DNA of 64,000 nucleotides from JAAUUJ01 sp964392245 (GCA_964392245.1 CAYMOX010000012.1:1-64000), one strand, 5' to 3'; positions 7,219 to 16,949 are shown, counted from the stretch's first letter. Numbers and translations are program-made. Notes: a model not told the origin generated them from the sequence alone.

Positions 7219-7938
7219 TCAGAGGGTGAAATACAGCGGTAATTGAGCCGCTGCATCCCGATCCAGAAACCAGAGTAACTGGCCTGCCGCCTTCACTTGT
7301 TGAGCGGGCAAAGGAGATGGATTGGTGAGCAATGCTTTCAAGATCTCGGCTTTCCCCGATCCCGACACCAGAAACATCACCTGACGACTGTGATTAATGG
7401 CCGGAAAGGTCAGGGTGAGCCGGGGTTCCCCATCTTTATTCCCCACCGTGGTCCACTCGTCTTCAACCTGGAGGGCAGGGGTTCCCGGAAAGAGAGACGC
7501 TGTGTGTCCATCTCCGCCAATGCCCAATAGCATCAGATCAAAGGCAGGCCATTCAGTTTGGAAAACCTGCTGCAACAGTTGCTGGTAAGTGCGGGCATCC
7601 TGGTCAGGATCCGTTGCCGTTGGCCAGGGATAGAGATTTCCAGCAGGGATAGGAATATGATCCAGTAGCGATTCGCGGGTCATGCGGTAGTTGCTGTCTG
7701 GGTGATCATGGGGAACATAGCGCTCATCTCCCCAGAACAAAAGCGTGTGTTCCCAGTCTAGATTGGGTTGCTGCGCCAGATAGCTGTAGAGCTGTTTGGG
7801 GGTGCTACCGCCTGAGAGAGCAACCGTAAAGCGACCGTGATCGGTGACCGCCTCCTGACACCACTGCCTCCACAGCACAGCAGCCCGCTGGATCATCGCG
7901 GTGGGATCAGGGTTGATTTCTAGCTGAAAGCTGGACAT
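7219..7938 (-). CDS. pgl: 6-phosphogluconolactonase
   Basis: The 239-aa protein belongs to the DevB/SOL-type 6-phosphogluconolactonases that hydrolyse 6-phosphogluconolactone in the oxidative pentose phosphate pathway. Diagnostic segments are VALSGGSTPKQLY near residue 42, FWGDERYVPHDHPDSNY, and MLLGIGGDGHTASLFPG, the catalytic loop with the His. Length is normal. It lies nine bases downstream of the DUF4346 gene in the same direction, so the two are probably cotranscribed. Confidence 0.95.
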   Translation of the reverse strand: MSSFQLEINPDPTAMIQRAAVLWRQWCQEAVTDHGRFTVALSGGSTPKQLYSYLAQQPNLDWEHTLLFWGDERYVPHDHPDSNYRMTRESLLDHIPIPAGNLYPWPTATDPDQDARTYQQLLQQVFQTEWPAFDLMLLGIGGDGHTASLFPGTPALQVEDEWTTVGNKDGEPRLTLTFPAINHSRQVMFLVSGSGKAEILKALLTNPSPLPAQQVKAAGQLLWFLDRDAAAQLPLYFTL

Positions 7939-7947
7939 GCATTCTCC

Positions 7948-8346
7948 TCAGTCCTGAACGTACTCACTGCCGTGGATCAGGGCCCACTCTGCCCGCTGCA
8001 ATTCCCGCCCTAGATAAGCAGCATGACTGAGTTGAGAAACTAGCAACGGATTCTGCTCCTCAAACAGCTTCACACACACCTCCTTGGCAGACCGCCCACA
8101 GATCAGGAGTTCTGGATCTCGCTTCACCTTGCCCCGTGCCGGGATCACCTCACCTGTCACCGGATCCGTGGCCAATCCCTCTTCGTTGATCACCGTGCTG
8201 AAAAACTTGGCACAGATTAATTGCTGCTCTTGATCCAGGTAAATGATGAAGTAGCCGATCGGATCCAGGGCCAGTTCACGTTTAGATAACTGATCATCCA
8301 GAAGCCGGATTTTTTCCGCCAGGGCAGAAGGTGATGGAGTAGACAT
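7948..8346 (-). CDS. DUF4346 domain protein
   Basis: The 132-aa cytosolic protein matches DUF4346, a family found mainly in cyanobacteria. It has DPIGYFIIYLDQEQQLICAKF, then TDPVTGEVIPARGKV, then DPELLICGRSAKEVCVKLFE and a C-terminal SHAAYLGRELQRAE. The function is unknown. It precedes pgl by nine bases and probably forms an operon with it, which hints at a housekeeping role tied to carbon metabolism; that is inference. Confidence 0.85.
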   Translation of the reverse strand: MSTPSPSALAEKIRLLDDQLSKRELALDPIGYFIIYLDQEQQLICAKFFSTVINEEGLATDPVTGEVIPARGKVKRDPELLICGRSAKEVCVKLFEEQNPLLVSQLSHAAYLGRELQRAEWALIHGSEYVQD

Positions 8347-8566
8347 AAGTCAGGTGAAAGAACTGACAACCTCTCCCCATTCTCTCAGATCCTCTCCCCT
8401 GCCCACTGCTTTCCTCAATGCAGCCTGATAACAAATATGATTATGGAAACAGACTATCCTCGATCAACTTACAGCGTTTCCCCATCCGGTGAACTACAGT
8501 CAACCCATTGATTAAGCACTCAAGGATCCAGCACTCGTACAGTAAGAGACTGGGAAATGTTGTAGC

Positions 8567-10348
8567 TTAGTGGGGAAAAACGTAGACATCTCCTGTCCCA
8601 TTGGGGGCACCCACAACGATCCAGTTGCCGGAGATGGCCGCTGACCAGCCAAACCAAATGCTTTGTCCTGGATCTGGATTGTTAATGGTTTTTTCCCCCA
8701 CTCCAGTTTCTCCATCAAAGAGGTAAACTGCCCCTGCCCCAAGGTTGTCACGGTAAGCACTTACCAAAAGGGTGTTTTCCGCAACTGCAACAGATGAACC
8801 AAAATTGTCATTTTGAGTTGGATTGGGATTGTTGATGGTCAGCCTCAGGGCACCGCTGGCAAGATCAAAGAGATAGGCAGCACCCGCATCAGTTGCTAAG
8901 GTGTCATCCTGATAGGCTCCCACCAGGAGATGGCCAGATCCTAGGGCAACCGACCAGCCAAAGCGATCTCCACTCCCCGGCATTGGATTGAGGAGTGAGC
9001 GCAAAACCATCCCCGAGTCCGCATTTATCAGGTAGGCTGCTCCAGCCTCCGAAACCCCAGTGTCATCACCAATCGCCCCCAACAGCAGCTGATCTGCCTC
9101 CATGGCCAGAGAATGACTGAAAAAGTCAAAATCAGCCGGATTGGGGTTGGGGATAGTTTGTTCTAAAGCTGCGGTGGAGATATCAAAGAGGTAGGCGGTT
9201 CCCGATCGTAGGCCTCCCGTATTATCATCAGAGCCCACCAGGGCACGATCCCCAGCAAGTGCCACCGACTGACCAAAGTTATCAAACTCATCCGGATCGG
9301 GATTAACCAGGGTTTGCAGAAGGGCCCCCGTGGTTGCATCAAAGAGGTAGGCTTTCCCCACCTCGTCAGTCACGGTGATTTCATCAAAATCATTGGGAGC
9401 CCCCACCAGCACCCGATTACCTTCAATAGCAACTGCACTGCCAAACTGATCAGGCGAGGGAACCAAACTGGCATCAGGATTTTCCAAGGTGTATAGAAGT
9501 TCACCGTTGCGGGCATCAAAGAGATAGGCTCTGCCCACCAATTTGGTCGTGGTGTACTGAGGATCGCCTACCACCACCAGATCTCCAGAAACTGCTACTG
9601 CGTAGCCAAATTGTTTGCCCTGATCAGGATCCGGGTTCACAATCCGGCGAGTGGATGGAGGGGTAGGGGTAGGGCTACTGACGGGCGTGGGGGATGAACT
9701 GGGGGCAGGGCTGGGGGTGGGTGTGTTGACTGGAGAGGGAGTAGAGGTGGGGGCAGCTGTCGGGGTAGGGCTTGGGATGGCCGTTCCGGGGGGATTCACA
9801 GTGAGGATCTGACTGGCACTATACACCTGCCCCAGGAGATCGCTGACTGAAACAGCAACCGAGTAAACACCAGGAACAAGGCCTTGGGGCGGTGGAACCA
9901 CCAGGTTGCCAGCACAGGCCACCGCTCCTTCATTACATCCCAATGCTGATGAAGGATAGGAAAACGAGAACATCAGGGGAGGCTGTGTGATTTGAACAGT
10001 AAAGCCATCCCCCTTGATGCCAGCGGGTAGAGCTACCGCCAGACTGATCGGCAGTGGGTCGCCCTGATTCACACTGGCAGGAATTCCTAGAATCACAGGA
10101 GTTGCCGGAGACGGGGAAGGAGTAACAACCCCTGATGGGATCGGACTGGATAGCCCTGGGGCTGGGGTCGTCAACAGGGGAGTTGAGGTGGAATTCGGAC
10201 GAGGGCGAGGGGTTGGAGTTGACTGAGTTGCAGCAGGCGTAAACTGAGGTGTGATGCGTACAGTAGGACCTGTACTCTCATCATCGCTACAGGCGTTGGC
10301 CAAGATTATCACCATCAGGAGCAGCAACTGCTGCAAGCGGCAATGCAT
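8567..10348 (-). CDS. Surface lipoprotein with FG-GAP-type beta-propeller repeats
   Basis: The 593-aa protein starts MHCRLQQLLLLMVIILANAC, a type II signal peptide with lipobox LANAC (Cys about residue 20). Two Pro/Thr/Ser-rich linkers (about 32-90 and 190-240) flank a putative Ig-like domain. From residue about 245 to the end there are roughly seven repeats of the pattern DxFGxxVA...LLVGA...AGAAYLFD. This is the FG-GAP/integrin-alpha-like blade and should close a beta-propeller. Such proteins are exported and often bind ligands or calcium at the surface. It stands alone, with about 220 bp of gene-free DNA on its 3' side. The same mucin-like linker style appears in the lipoproteins at 24.5-34.6 kb, but there is no sequence duplication. 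Confidence 0.82.
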   Translation of the reverse strand: MHCRLQQLLLLMVIILANACSDDESTGPTVRITPQFTPAATQSTPTPRPRPNSTSTPLLTTPAPGLSSPIPSGVVTPSPSPATPVILGIPASVNQGDPLPISLAVALPAGIKGDGFTVQITQPPLMFSFSYPSSALGCNEGAVACAGNLVVPPPQGLVPGVYSVAVSVSDLLGQVYSASQILTVNPPGTAIPSPTPTAAPTSTPSPVNTPTPSPAPSSSPTPVSSPTPTPPSTRRIVNPDPDQGKQFGYAVAVSGDLVVVGDPQYTTTKLVGRAYLFDARNGELLYTLENPDASLVPSPDQFGSAVAIEGNRVLVGAPNDFDEITVTDEVGKAYLFDATTGALLQTLVNPDPDEFDNFGQSVALAGDRALVGSDDNTGGLRSGTAYLFDISTAALEQTIPNPNPADFDFFSHSLAMEADQLLLGAIGDDTGVSEAGAAYLINADSGMVLRSLLNPMPGSGDRFGWSVALGSGHLLVGAYQDDTLATDAGAAYLFDLASGALRLTINNPNPTQNDNFGSSVAVAENTLLVSAYRDNLGAGAVYLFDGETGVGEKTINNPDPGQSIWFGWSAAISGNWIVVGAPNGTGDVYVFPH

Positions 10349-10708
10349 ACAGAGATACCTGAGACAAAAAACTGTTAACTCATGAACTTCAACTACCTGT
10401 AGAACAATAACATGACTGCAACACTACTGCTAGTGGGACAGGTGGAGCATAAGGATCAAGACCTTATCTGGGGTACTGAACAGCATTAAGTAAAATCATG
10501 AGTTCCTGAAACTCAGGGGAACTTCAGAACAGAGTGGAATCATGAACTCTTTTGCTTTGAAGAAAATGGATGATCAAGACTCCGCAGGAGGAGGTACTCC
10601 CAATTCTAGAGTTTCTTTTTGCTTGATCACTACCAGGAGAATCGGGATGGAGAACCATACCAGCCTCAGTACACCTACCCTTCTGATTGCGCTTGGGTGT
10701 CCATTGCC
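10349..10708. other. Gene-free stretch between the FG-GAP lipoprotein and the TSUP gene
   Basis: About 360 bp with several short ATG-led frames on the + strand that run into the TSUP gene antisense. None looks like a protein family. The FG-GAP gene promoter should lie near 10360-10480. I see no convincing terminator hairpin. Confidence 0.5.
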
Positions 10709-11428
10709 TCAGGTGAGCAGCAGCAGGCCCAGCCCAATCAGAAACACCAGGACCATCTGTCGAAATCGGTCGGGATCAAGAAACTGGGAACAAAATAGAC
10801 CTGCGCCGATGCCCAGTCCTACAGCAGGCAGACAGAGAAAAAACAAACGCCAGATCTCCGGTGTATAGCTCCCCTGAGCCCCCCGACTGAGGAGGATACT
10901 GCCAGTGGTGAGCAGAAAAAAAGCCTGCAAATTGCTTTTAAAGGTGGTGGGATCCCAGCGCTGACAGTGGGCGTAGATGACCACGGGTGGCCCTCCCACA
11001 TTGCTGGCTCCGGTCAGTAGCCCCGACAGGCTGCCAAAGAGATAGGCCCAAGAGGGATGGAGCAGGGGTGGCATCTGGGGTTGGAACAGGGTATAGCTGG
11101 AATAGCTGACCAACACCAGAGCCAATCCGGTTCTCAGCAAATCCTCCCCCAGGAATGGAGCTGTGCATACCCCCAAAGGAATGGTGAAAAGCGATGCCAG
11201 CGACAGACGTAGGACCGGAGCCAGTTTAAATTGCTGGCGATAAGACCAGAAGAGAGCCGCTGTGACAACCGAAGAGACAAGGGTCACCAGGGACAACGTT
11301 GATCGCATGCCCAGGACCAGTTGCAGTAAGGGCACTGAGACCAAACCAAATCCAAAACCTGACAAACCCTGGGTCAAGGCTGAACCGAAAACGATGGCAA
11401 AAACAAAAAGTTCTGGAGAGGTACCCAT
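10709..11428 (-). CDS. TSUP family transporter (TauE/SafE)
   Basis: The 239-aa protein is almost entirely hydrophobic, with about eight predicted membrane segments. The TSUP signature appears in both halves: near the N-terminus GLSGFGFGLVSVPLL, and in the middle GLLTGASNVGGPPVVIYA. Family members export sulfite, taurine-derived or other small organosulfur anions; the substrate cannot be read from sequence. The start follows the stop of the M48 peptidase gene by seven bases, so the two are likely one transcript. Confidence 0.9.
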   Translation of the reverse strand: MGTSPELFVFAIVFGSALTQGLSGFGFGLVSVPLLQLVLGMRSTLSLVTLVSSVVTAALFWSYRQQFKLAPVLRLSLASLFTIPLGVCTAPFLGEDLLRTGLALVLVSYSSYTLFQPQMPPLLHPSWAYLFGSLSGLLTGASNVGGPPVVIYAHCQRWDPTTFKSNLQAFFLLTTGSILLSRGAQGSYTPEIWRLFFLCLPAVGLGIGAGLFCSQFLDPDRFRQMVLVFLIGLGLLLLT

Positions 11429-11435
11429 ATCCGCA

Positions 11436-12263
11436 TTAGTGTTGGAGAGAAAGGATTTGCTGGTAGGTGTTACTGTGATACCAGCGATCGATCTCCCGGG
11501 CTCGCAGCACCGGAACCGGATGGGTATGACTCGCCTGATGTTGTTGTTTCAATTGCAGCTGCCATTCGTCCTCATCTAGATCGGCATAGGTACGCGCCTG
11601 TTCCAGAAAGGCATCCACATTCAACTGACTGGCCAGTTTGGGAGATCCCCCGCAAAGTTTCATCAGCACTGAAGCCACGGTGCGAGAATTTTGGGCTACC
11701 AACAAGGCGGCTCGATCACAGGTGAATTCTGCACATTGCATCCAATGCATGAGCTGCTCCTGCATCGTTTGTTGTAGCAATCCCCCCAAAGGGATCAGTC
11801 CCGCTGACAGCATCAGCAGGTTGGCCAGGGTCAGATAAACCCCATGATTGCACTTGAGGTGTCCCAGTTCATGGGCCAGGACCGTCTGGATTTCCTCGGG
11901 TTCCAGGAGATCTAAAAGGGAGGTGTGGAGAACAATAAAGGGCTGCTTGCCCCGCATCGCAAATGTATAGGCATTGGGCACTGGATGCTGGCGCACGTAA
12001 AGCTGAGGTACTTCCAGGTCCAGAATCCGACAGGCATCGATCAAGAGTTGATGTAGATCCGGCAGCTGCTTCTCTCCCACTTGGATACTGGAGGCGATGT
12101 TGTCCAGGTAAAGCATCTGCTCTGCTGTCGGTCCCAGAACGTTCTGAATCAGGAATCCCATTCCAGGCAGCTGCTGCAGTGATCGGGTTGCTTGCAGATC
12201 AATAGGGTGGCGAAATTGATCCGCCCTCAGGCCATAAAGGATGCGCGGGGATGAACTCAGCAT
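11436..12263 (-). CDS. M48 family zinc metallopeptidase
   Basis: The 275-aa protein (counting from ATG 12263) has the zinc motif HELGH at about 131-135, preceded by TVLA and followed by LKCNHG. A downstream acidic ligand lies in CAEFTCDRAALL, the M48 EFxxDR pattern. A hydrophobic pair (about 143-175) is consistent with membrane anchoring as in HtpX/Ste24-like enzymes. An upstream TTG at 12293 would add ten residues. I prefer the ATG because MLSSSPRILYGLRADQFRHP is the usual start of cyanobacterial members. It probably degrades misfolded or membrane proteins. It is cotranscribed with the TSUP gene. Confidence 0.88.
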   Translation of the reverse strand: MLSSSPRILYGLRADQFRHPIDLQATRSLQQLPGMGFLIQNVLGPTAEQMLYLDNIASSIQVGEKQLPDLHQLLIDACRILDLEVPQLYVRQHPVPNAYTFAMRGKQPFIVLHTSLLDLLEPEEIQTVLAHELGHLKCNHGVYLTLANLLMLSAGLIPLGGLLQQTMQEQLMHWMQCAEFTCDRAALLVAQNSRTVASVLMKLCGGSPKLASQLNVDAFLEQARTYADLDEDEWQLQLKQQHQASHTHPVPVLRAREIDRWYHSNTYQQILSLQH

Positions 12264-12335
12264 TTGTATGATCCAAAACAATAGAATTGCCAACCCTCTC
12301 CCATTATGGATCAGGGCTCTGCAGGCAGAGGTTGT

Positions 12336-13085
12336 TCAAGATAAGGCTAGCTTTTCGTAACAGCGGGTGGTAATTAAATAGGGATGGAAAACCTCCAGAA
12401 ACCGCGTTTGCAGGCAGGAGAAGAATTGCTTGATCAGGGCAGGATCATCTTGATGAAACGGGAATTCCTGTTGGAAGCCCTTAAAAAAGTACCAGTTAAG
12501 AATGATCTTTCCTGGTGGGGAGAGTAACTGGTGAAAGTGCAGGAGCTGGGCCGCCGGATCCGGAAGATGTTCCAGCACATCCAGACAAATAATCGTGTCA
12601 TAAGCGGGAGACTCTGGCAGTTGTGTCGGACAGATGACTTTGGCCTCCAGACCCAGATGTCGGGCGCGTAAGGTAACAAAATCCCGGTGCAAGGGATTGA
12701 GATCCCAGAAGATAACCTTCTCTACCCGCGGATTCAGGGCTGCCGCCAGGGTATGGGTGCCGATACCACCCCCAAAGTCCAGGACCTGACCGCAGGCAAA
12801 CCGATCCACCAGGCGCAATGTATTGCCAATATAGTCACGGCTGGTCAGGTGCCAGGCCGCCAGATCTAGAAGGTGCAGTGCTCCCACCCGATCCTGGTAG
12901 AACTCCTGGGCATGCTCCCAGTCAAAATCTCGGCGGCCCATCTGAGCCAGTTCTGCCTGACTGCTGGCCAGTTTGTCATCAAGGGATTGCGGGTTGATCT
13001 GGAGAAATTCCTGCAGGTGTGAGCGTAAATCAAAGGCATCTGACCAGTAAGCTTGCAAATAGTCCAAGGTTGCGGGGGCAATCAC
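12336..13085 (-). CDS. SAM-dependent methyltransferase (class I)
   Basis: The 249-aa protein has the class I methyltransferase fold: motif I VLDFGGGIGTHTLAAA near residue 98, an acidic loop after strand 2 (IFWDLNPLHRDF), and YDTIICLDVLEHLPDP for motif II/III. The first 90 residues are helical and may form a lid. The acceptor is unknown. The start is GTG at 13085 with a GGTGGA-like ribosome site. It is close to the M48/TSUP pair in the same direction but separated by about 70 bp. Confidence 0.85.
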   Translation of the reverse strand: MIAPATLDYLQAYWSDAFDLRSHLQEFLQINPQSLDDKLASSQAELAQMGRRDFDWEHAQEFYQDRVGALHLLDLAAWHLTSRDYIGNTLRLVDRFACGQVLDFGGGIGTHTLAAALNPRVEKVIFWDLNPLHRDFVTLRARHLGLEAKVICPTQLPESPAYDTIICLDVLEHLPDPAAQLLHFHQLLSPPGKIILNWYFFKGFQQEFPFHQDDPALIKQFFSCLQTRFLEVFHPYLITTRCYEKLALS

Positions 13086-13216
13086 GATTCCACCAAAGCT
13101 CTACATCCTAGGATCAACAGAAGGATCCTGCCGCAACTAGACTACCCCAAGGATTGTGATCAGCGGCTGAAGTGAGCATGACCTGGGCTGGGTGAAAGGG
13201 ATAGAATTTTTTACAA

Positions 13217-13909
13217 TTGATAAAGCAGTCTCTCAGGCAACAGTCGATGGCACTCTTCGGATTTAACAAAAAGGTCAGTTTACCCACACCCGACCAAGCT
13301 CTGCCTGGACGGTCTGAGCCCATGCCCGTGGCCAATCAGCACTTTGTCAATGGCAATCCCCTGCTGCCTCCCTTTCCCGAGGGAATGGAACTGGCTCTGT
13401 TTGGCATGGGCTGTTTTTGGGGCGCTGAACGTAAATTCTGGCAGCTGCAGGGAGTCTTTTCTACCTCTGTGGGCTATGCCGGAGGCTTGACCCCCCATCC
13501 CACCTATCGGGAAGTCTGCACAGGTTTAACTGGCCACAACGAAGTTGTCAGAGTTGTCTTTGATCCGCAAACGATCTCCTACATGGAGCTGCTGAAAGTC
13601 TTCTGGGAGAGCCATGATCCTACCCAGGGAATGCGCCAGGGTAATGATGTGGGAACCCAGTATCGCTCGGGCATCTATGTTTACAATCCCGATCAGCGAG
13701 TTCAGGCGGAAGCAACCCAACAGTCCTATCAGGAAGCCCTGAAAAAAGCGGGCTATGATGACATCACCACCGAGATCCTGGATGCTCCTGAGTTTTACTA
13801 CGCCGAAGACTATCACCAGCAATACCTGGCCAAGAATCCCGGTGGCTATTGTGGTCTGGGAGGAACCCAAGTGAGCTGCCCATTACCAACGGGGGTATCA
13901 GTGAGCTAA
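13217..13909 (+). CDS. msrA: Peptide-methionine (S)-S-oxide reductase MsrA
   Basis: The 230-aa protein has the catalytic motif GCFWGAE near residue 63 and the family segments VGYAGGLTPHPTYREVCTG, FWESHDPTQGMRQGNDVGTQYRS and YYAEDYHQQYL. A C-terminal Cys in GGYCGLGG likely resolves the disulfide. It has an N-terminal extension of about 45 residues without a secretion signal, so it is the cytosolic copy; a second, exported MsrA is at 39512. It reduces Met-S-sulfoxide in proteins using thioredoxin. Confidence 0.95.
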   Translation: MIKQSLRQQSMALFGFNKKVSLPTPDQALPGRSEPMPVANQHFVNGNPLLPPFPEGMELALFGMGCFWGAERKFWQLQGVFSTSVGYAGGLTPHPTYREVCTGLTGHNEVVRVVFDPQTISYMELLKVFWESHDPTQGMRQGNDVGTQYRSGIYVYNPDQRVQAEATQQSYQEALKKAGYDDITTEILDAPEFYYAEDYHQQYLAKNPGGYCGLGGTQVSCPLPTGVSVS

Positions 13910-13977
13910 GCCGCTCTATCTTCTTCTCTGCTCCTGTGTCAGGATAGCCACCAGTAGGTTGCTGAGAGGCCAGGAGC

Positions 13978-14679
13978 ATGGTGCCTTTACTTGATCTGTG
14001 GTTGCAGCTCTCACTTCCCCAGGGAGTTTCAACACCTCTTTTCCTGCATCCAGAGAGCCCCGCGCTGGTTATCAGTCAGGAGTACACCGTGGTCAGGGGA
14101 TCGGGACAGGTGAAAAGAGAAGTTAGATCGGTCAGTTCTTTCCGAGGGATTCGACTGACGGGCATTGGGCAGGTTACCGTTCGACAAACCGGTCAGGAAA
14201 GCCTCTCAGTTGAGGCGGAAGACAACATTCTCCCTCTCCTGCAAACCAAGGTGATCAATAATACTCTGGTCTTGGATGTGCAGGACAATACAACACTTCA
14301 ACCCACAGAACCGATTCGGTATGACATTGAAGTAGAACAGCTGGATCAGCTGCAACTTTCGGGGGCGGGTGTGATGGAGGTTCTGGATCTGTCCACCCCA
14401 GCGTTATCTGTGTCTGTTTCGGGAACGGGCAGGCTCACCCTTGCCGGAGAAGCAAAAGAGCTGGAGGTCAAGGTGTCGGGCACGGGGGATTTAGAGGCGC
14501 AAAACCTGATCACCCAGAGGGCGGAGGTAGACAGTCGGGGGGTCGGGGAGGCCATTATCCACGCTCAGGAGGATCTTAAGGTCGATATCTCGGGTGTGGG
14601 CTTGGTTCGGTACCTGGGAACCCCCCGAATCCAGCAGTCGATCTCAGGGCTGGGAACGATCCGTCCTTATCAGCCTTAA
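13978..14679 (+). CDS. DUF2807 (GIN/auto-transporter head-like) domain protein
   Basis: The 233-aa protein carries the DUF2807 pattern from residue about 45: VSSFRGIRLTGIGQVTVRQTG, LQTKVINNTLVLDV, then repeated short beta strands LQLSGAGVMEV, VSVSGTGRLTLAG, VKVSGTGDLEA and VDISGVGLVRYLG. These form a right-handed beta-helix-like GIN domain. Such proteins are usually exported. Here the N-terminus (MVPLLDLWLQLSLPQG) is only weakly hydrophobic, so export is uncertain and a start slightly elsewhere is possible. The function is unknown. It converges with lpxB. Confidence 0.8.
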   Translation: MVPLLDLWLQLSLPQGVSTPLFLHPESPALVISQEYTVVRGSGQVKREVRSVSSFRGIRLTGIGQVTVRQTGQESLSVEAEDNILPLLQTKVINNTLVLDVQDNTTLQPTEPIRYDIEVEQLDQLQLSGAGVMEVLDLSTPALSVSVSGTGRLTLAGEAKELEVKVSGTGDLEAQNLITQRAEVDSRGVGEAIIHAQEDLKVDISGVGLVRYLGTPRIQQSISGLGTIRPYQP

Positions 14680-14739
14680 GCCCAAAAACCTTAGAGAACT
14701 CTTGCAGGGGATCGATGGGGTGAGTCAATAGAACTTGCT

Positions 14740-15897
14740 TCAGGTTTTCAGGAGTTTAAGAATCTCGGAGGCGGCTCGCTGCAGTACACCCGGTTCTCCC
14801 AACATCAAGCGCATTTGGAGATAGTCCTGGAGTAACTGAGACCGCCGCAGGGGGTTGGTGAGCAGTTCATAGCCCTCCCGCGCTACCCGTTCCGCCTGGG
14901 CCTCCTTCTGCAAAAACTCGGGAATGATCTGACGCTTGAGGACCAGGTTAGGCGGAGAAATGAAGGGGACAGAAAATCTGAGCACATGGCGTGCCAACCA
15001 GTAGGTGAAGGGATGCACTCGATAAACCACCACCTGAGGAACCTTTAACAGGGCTGTCTCCAGGTTGACTGTCCCGGACTTGGCCAAAACCAGATCGGCT
15101 GCGGCCAGAGCATAATGAGGGCTGGGCATCGCATGGGGATCCAGCACCGTCACCTTGATCCCCGCACGGCTGGCCTGTTTGAGGAGCGAGTGTCGATAGC
15201 GAGGGGAAGCCAGGGGCAGCCAGAACCCCACATCAGGCATCTGCTCCTGTAACATTTTGGCCGCCGCAAAGAGAACCGGAGCCACCTGAGTCAGTTCCTG
15301 AGGCCGCGAGGCAGGCAGAAGCATCACCGCCTTCACACCAGGTGGGATCCCCAGGGCCACACGAGCCTGTTCCCGCCGCGGGGCATGCTGCAGAATATCG
15401 ATCAGGGGATGCCCCACCCAGCGAACATTTCCTCCCGCCTGTTGATAGTGCTCTGCCTCTTGTGGAAAGATGGCCAGCATTAAACGCATGTGTTCCGCCA
15501 ATCGGTAGGACAACTGGGAGGTCGCCGACCAAACCCATTCCTGGGGAGCAATGTAATACACCGCCGGAATTTTCAATGTTTGGAGCAGGGCACTGATGCG
15601 ACTATTCACGCCAATGTAATCCACCAGGATACAGAGATCGGGGGGGTGCTGACGCAGGTAGCGGCGGATCTTCCACTCGGCCCATAGGGCTGGACCTAAT
15701 AAAGGAATGGCCTCGATCAAACCAATCGAGCTGATGGCCGTGGTGTTGTGGATCAGCGTTGCTCCGGCTGCAGCCATCCGCTCTCCCCCCACTGCAGTAA
15801 TGCTCAGATCGGGACGCTGGTGTAAAAGCGCCTTGATCAGGTAACTGGCCTGCAGATCACCGGAGACTTCGCCCGTGCAGAAAAAAACGTGGGGCAT
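14740..15897 (-). CDS. lpxB: Lipid-A-disaccharide synthase
   Basis: The 385-aa glycosyltransferase (GT19) joins UDP-2,3-diacylglucosamine to lipid X. Evidence: the N-terminal FFCTGEVSGDLQAS, GVNSRISALL, YYIAPQEWVWS and the C-terminal LVLAKSGTVNLETALLKVPQVVVYR, with the catalytic-site SGT...E arrangement. It is the last gene of a minus-strand run lpxC-fabZ-lpxA-lpxB and starts six bases after lpxA ends. Length is standard. lpxD is absent from this run. Confidence 0.96.
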   Translation of the reverse strand: MPHVFFCTGEVSGDLQASYLIKALLHQRPDLSITAVGGERMAAAGATLIHNTTAISSIGLIEAIPLLGPALWAEWKIRRYLRQHPPDLCILVDYIGVNSRISALLQTLKIPAVYYIAPQEWVWSATSQLSYRLAEHMRLMLAIFPQEAEHYQQAGGNVRWVGHPLIDILQHAPRREQARVALGIPPGVKAVMLLPASRPQELTQVAPVLFAAAKMLQEQMPDVGFWLPLASPRYRHSLLKQASRAGIKVTVLDPHAMPSPHYALAAADLVLAKSGTVNLETALLKVPQVVVYRVHPFTYWLARHVLRFSVPFISPPNLVLKRQIIPEFLQKEAQAERVAREGYELLTNPLRRSQLLQDYLQMRLMLGEPGVLQRAASEILKLLKT

Positions 15898-15903
15898 AGA
15901 AAA

Positions 15904-16755
15904 TTAAAAATCCGCAGCGTCTTCCGCCGGATTGCGGAGAGGAGGTAAAGGTCGCCGCCGTTGGGGTTGGCTGAGGGATGCGTCCAGAAAATCTAGCAGG
16001 TGAGTGAGCATGCGTTGTTCTGGCCACTCCCGCAGGGTTTGCAGAGCTTTCTCAAAGGGTAAACCGGAGCGATAAAGCAGGCGGTAGGCTTTTTTGAGAG
16101 TGCTTAAAAGTTCTTCACTGGCATGGGCCCGCTTCAGACCCACAAGATTCAGACCCCGGATCCGGCCTGGGTGCCCCTCTGCCAGCATAAACGGAGGCAC
16201 GTCCCGATCAATGCGACTCATACCCCCCACCATGGCCAATTCACCAATGTGGGTGAACTGATGGATCCCTGCTCCTCCCCCCAGGCGCGCCCGTGACTCA
16301 ATGTAGACATGCCCTGCCAGCATCACAGAGTTGGTAATGATCACCTGATTGCCAATCACACAGTTGTGAGCAATGTGGGCATAGGCCATCAGCAGACTTT
16401 CGTTGCCGATGATCGTGGATTCCCCTTCACGAGTGGCCCGGTTAATGGTGACACATTCACGGATGCGGTTATGATTGCCAATCACAACCCGACTGGGAGC
16501 CCCATCATATTTCAGATCTTGAGGTTCCATACCGATGACGGCTCCCGGAAAAATCTGGTTGTGGGACCCGATCTCAGTCCAGCCATCAATCACCACATGA
16601 GGTCCCACCAGCGTATGGTCACCAATGCGCACATGTTCCCCAATGACGCTATAGGGGCCCACTGAGACGGTCTCATGCAGCTCTGCCCGAGGGTGTATGA
16701 CGGCCGTTGGGTGGATCCCTCCCACCCATGAGCCCCAAGACGAGCGTGAAGTCAT
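15904..16755 (-). CDS. lpxA: UDP-N-acetylglucosamine acyltransferase LpxA
   Basis: The 283-aa protein (from ATG 16755) shows left-handed beta-helix hexapeptide repeats starting at IHPTAVIHPRAEL and running to about residue 185, with MLAGHVYIESRARLGGGAGIHQFTHIGE holding the conserved His-rich active-site region. The C-terminal helical part contains GLNLVGLKRA. LpxA transfers a 3-hydroxyacyl chain from ACP to UDP-GlcNAc, the first step of lipid A. A TTG at 16773 would add six residues. No strong ribosome site supports either start. A 194-bp spacer separates it from fabZ, the widest in the lpx run. Confidence 0.94.
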   Translation of the reverse strand: MTSRSSWGSWVGGIHPTAVIHPRAELHETVSVGPYSVIGEHVRIGDHTLVGPHVVIDGWTEIGSHNQIFPGAVIGMEPQDLKYDGAPSRVVIGNHNRIRECVTINRATREGESTIIGNESLLMAYAHIAHNCVIGNQVIITNSVMLAGHVYIESRARLGGGAGIHQFTHIGELAMVGGMSRIDRDVPPFMLAEGHPGRIRGLNLVGLKRAHASEELLSTLKKAYRLLYRSGLPFEKALQTLREWPEQRMLTHLLDFLDASLSQPQRRRPLPPLRNPAEDAADF

Positions 16756-16949
16756 GTCCAACCCAGCAAGCAAACTTGTTCAAGCTCCAACTGTCTACAG
16801 AAAGTGGGGGCAAAGACCTGGTCACGTCTACTCTGAAACCCTGTCATCATGTCGTGATCTGTCGTTCCACCCCATCATCTCTAGAACAACACTTTAGCAG
16901 GGTCTATGCTCAGGTGTTGCAAATGGTGTGCGGGTCTCTCAGGAGCCTC

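Noticed and set aside
10542..10868. 108-codon + strand frame as a gene
   Set aside because: About half lies antisense to the TSUP transporter gene, with no family pattern and no good ribosome site.
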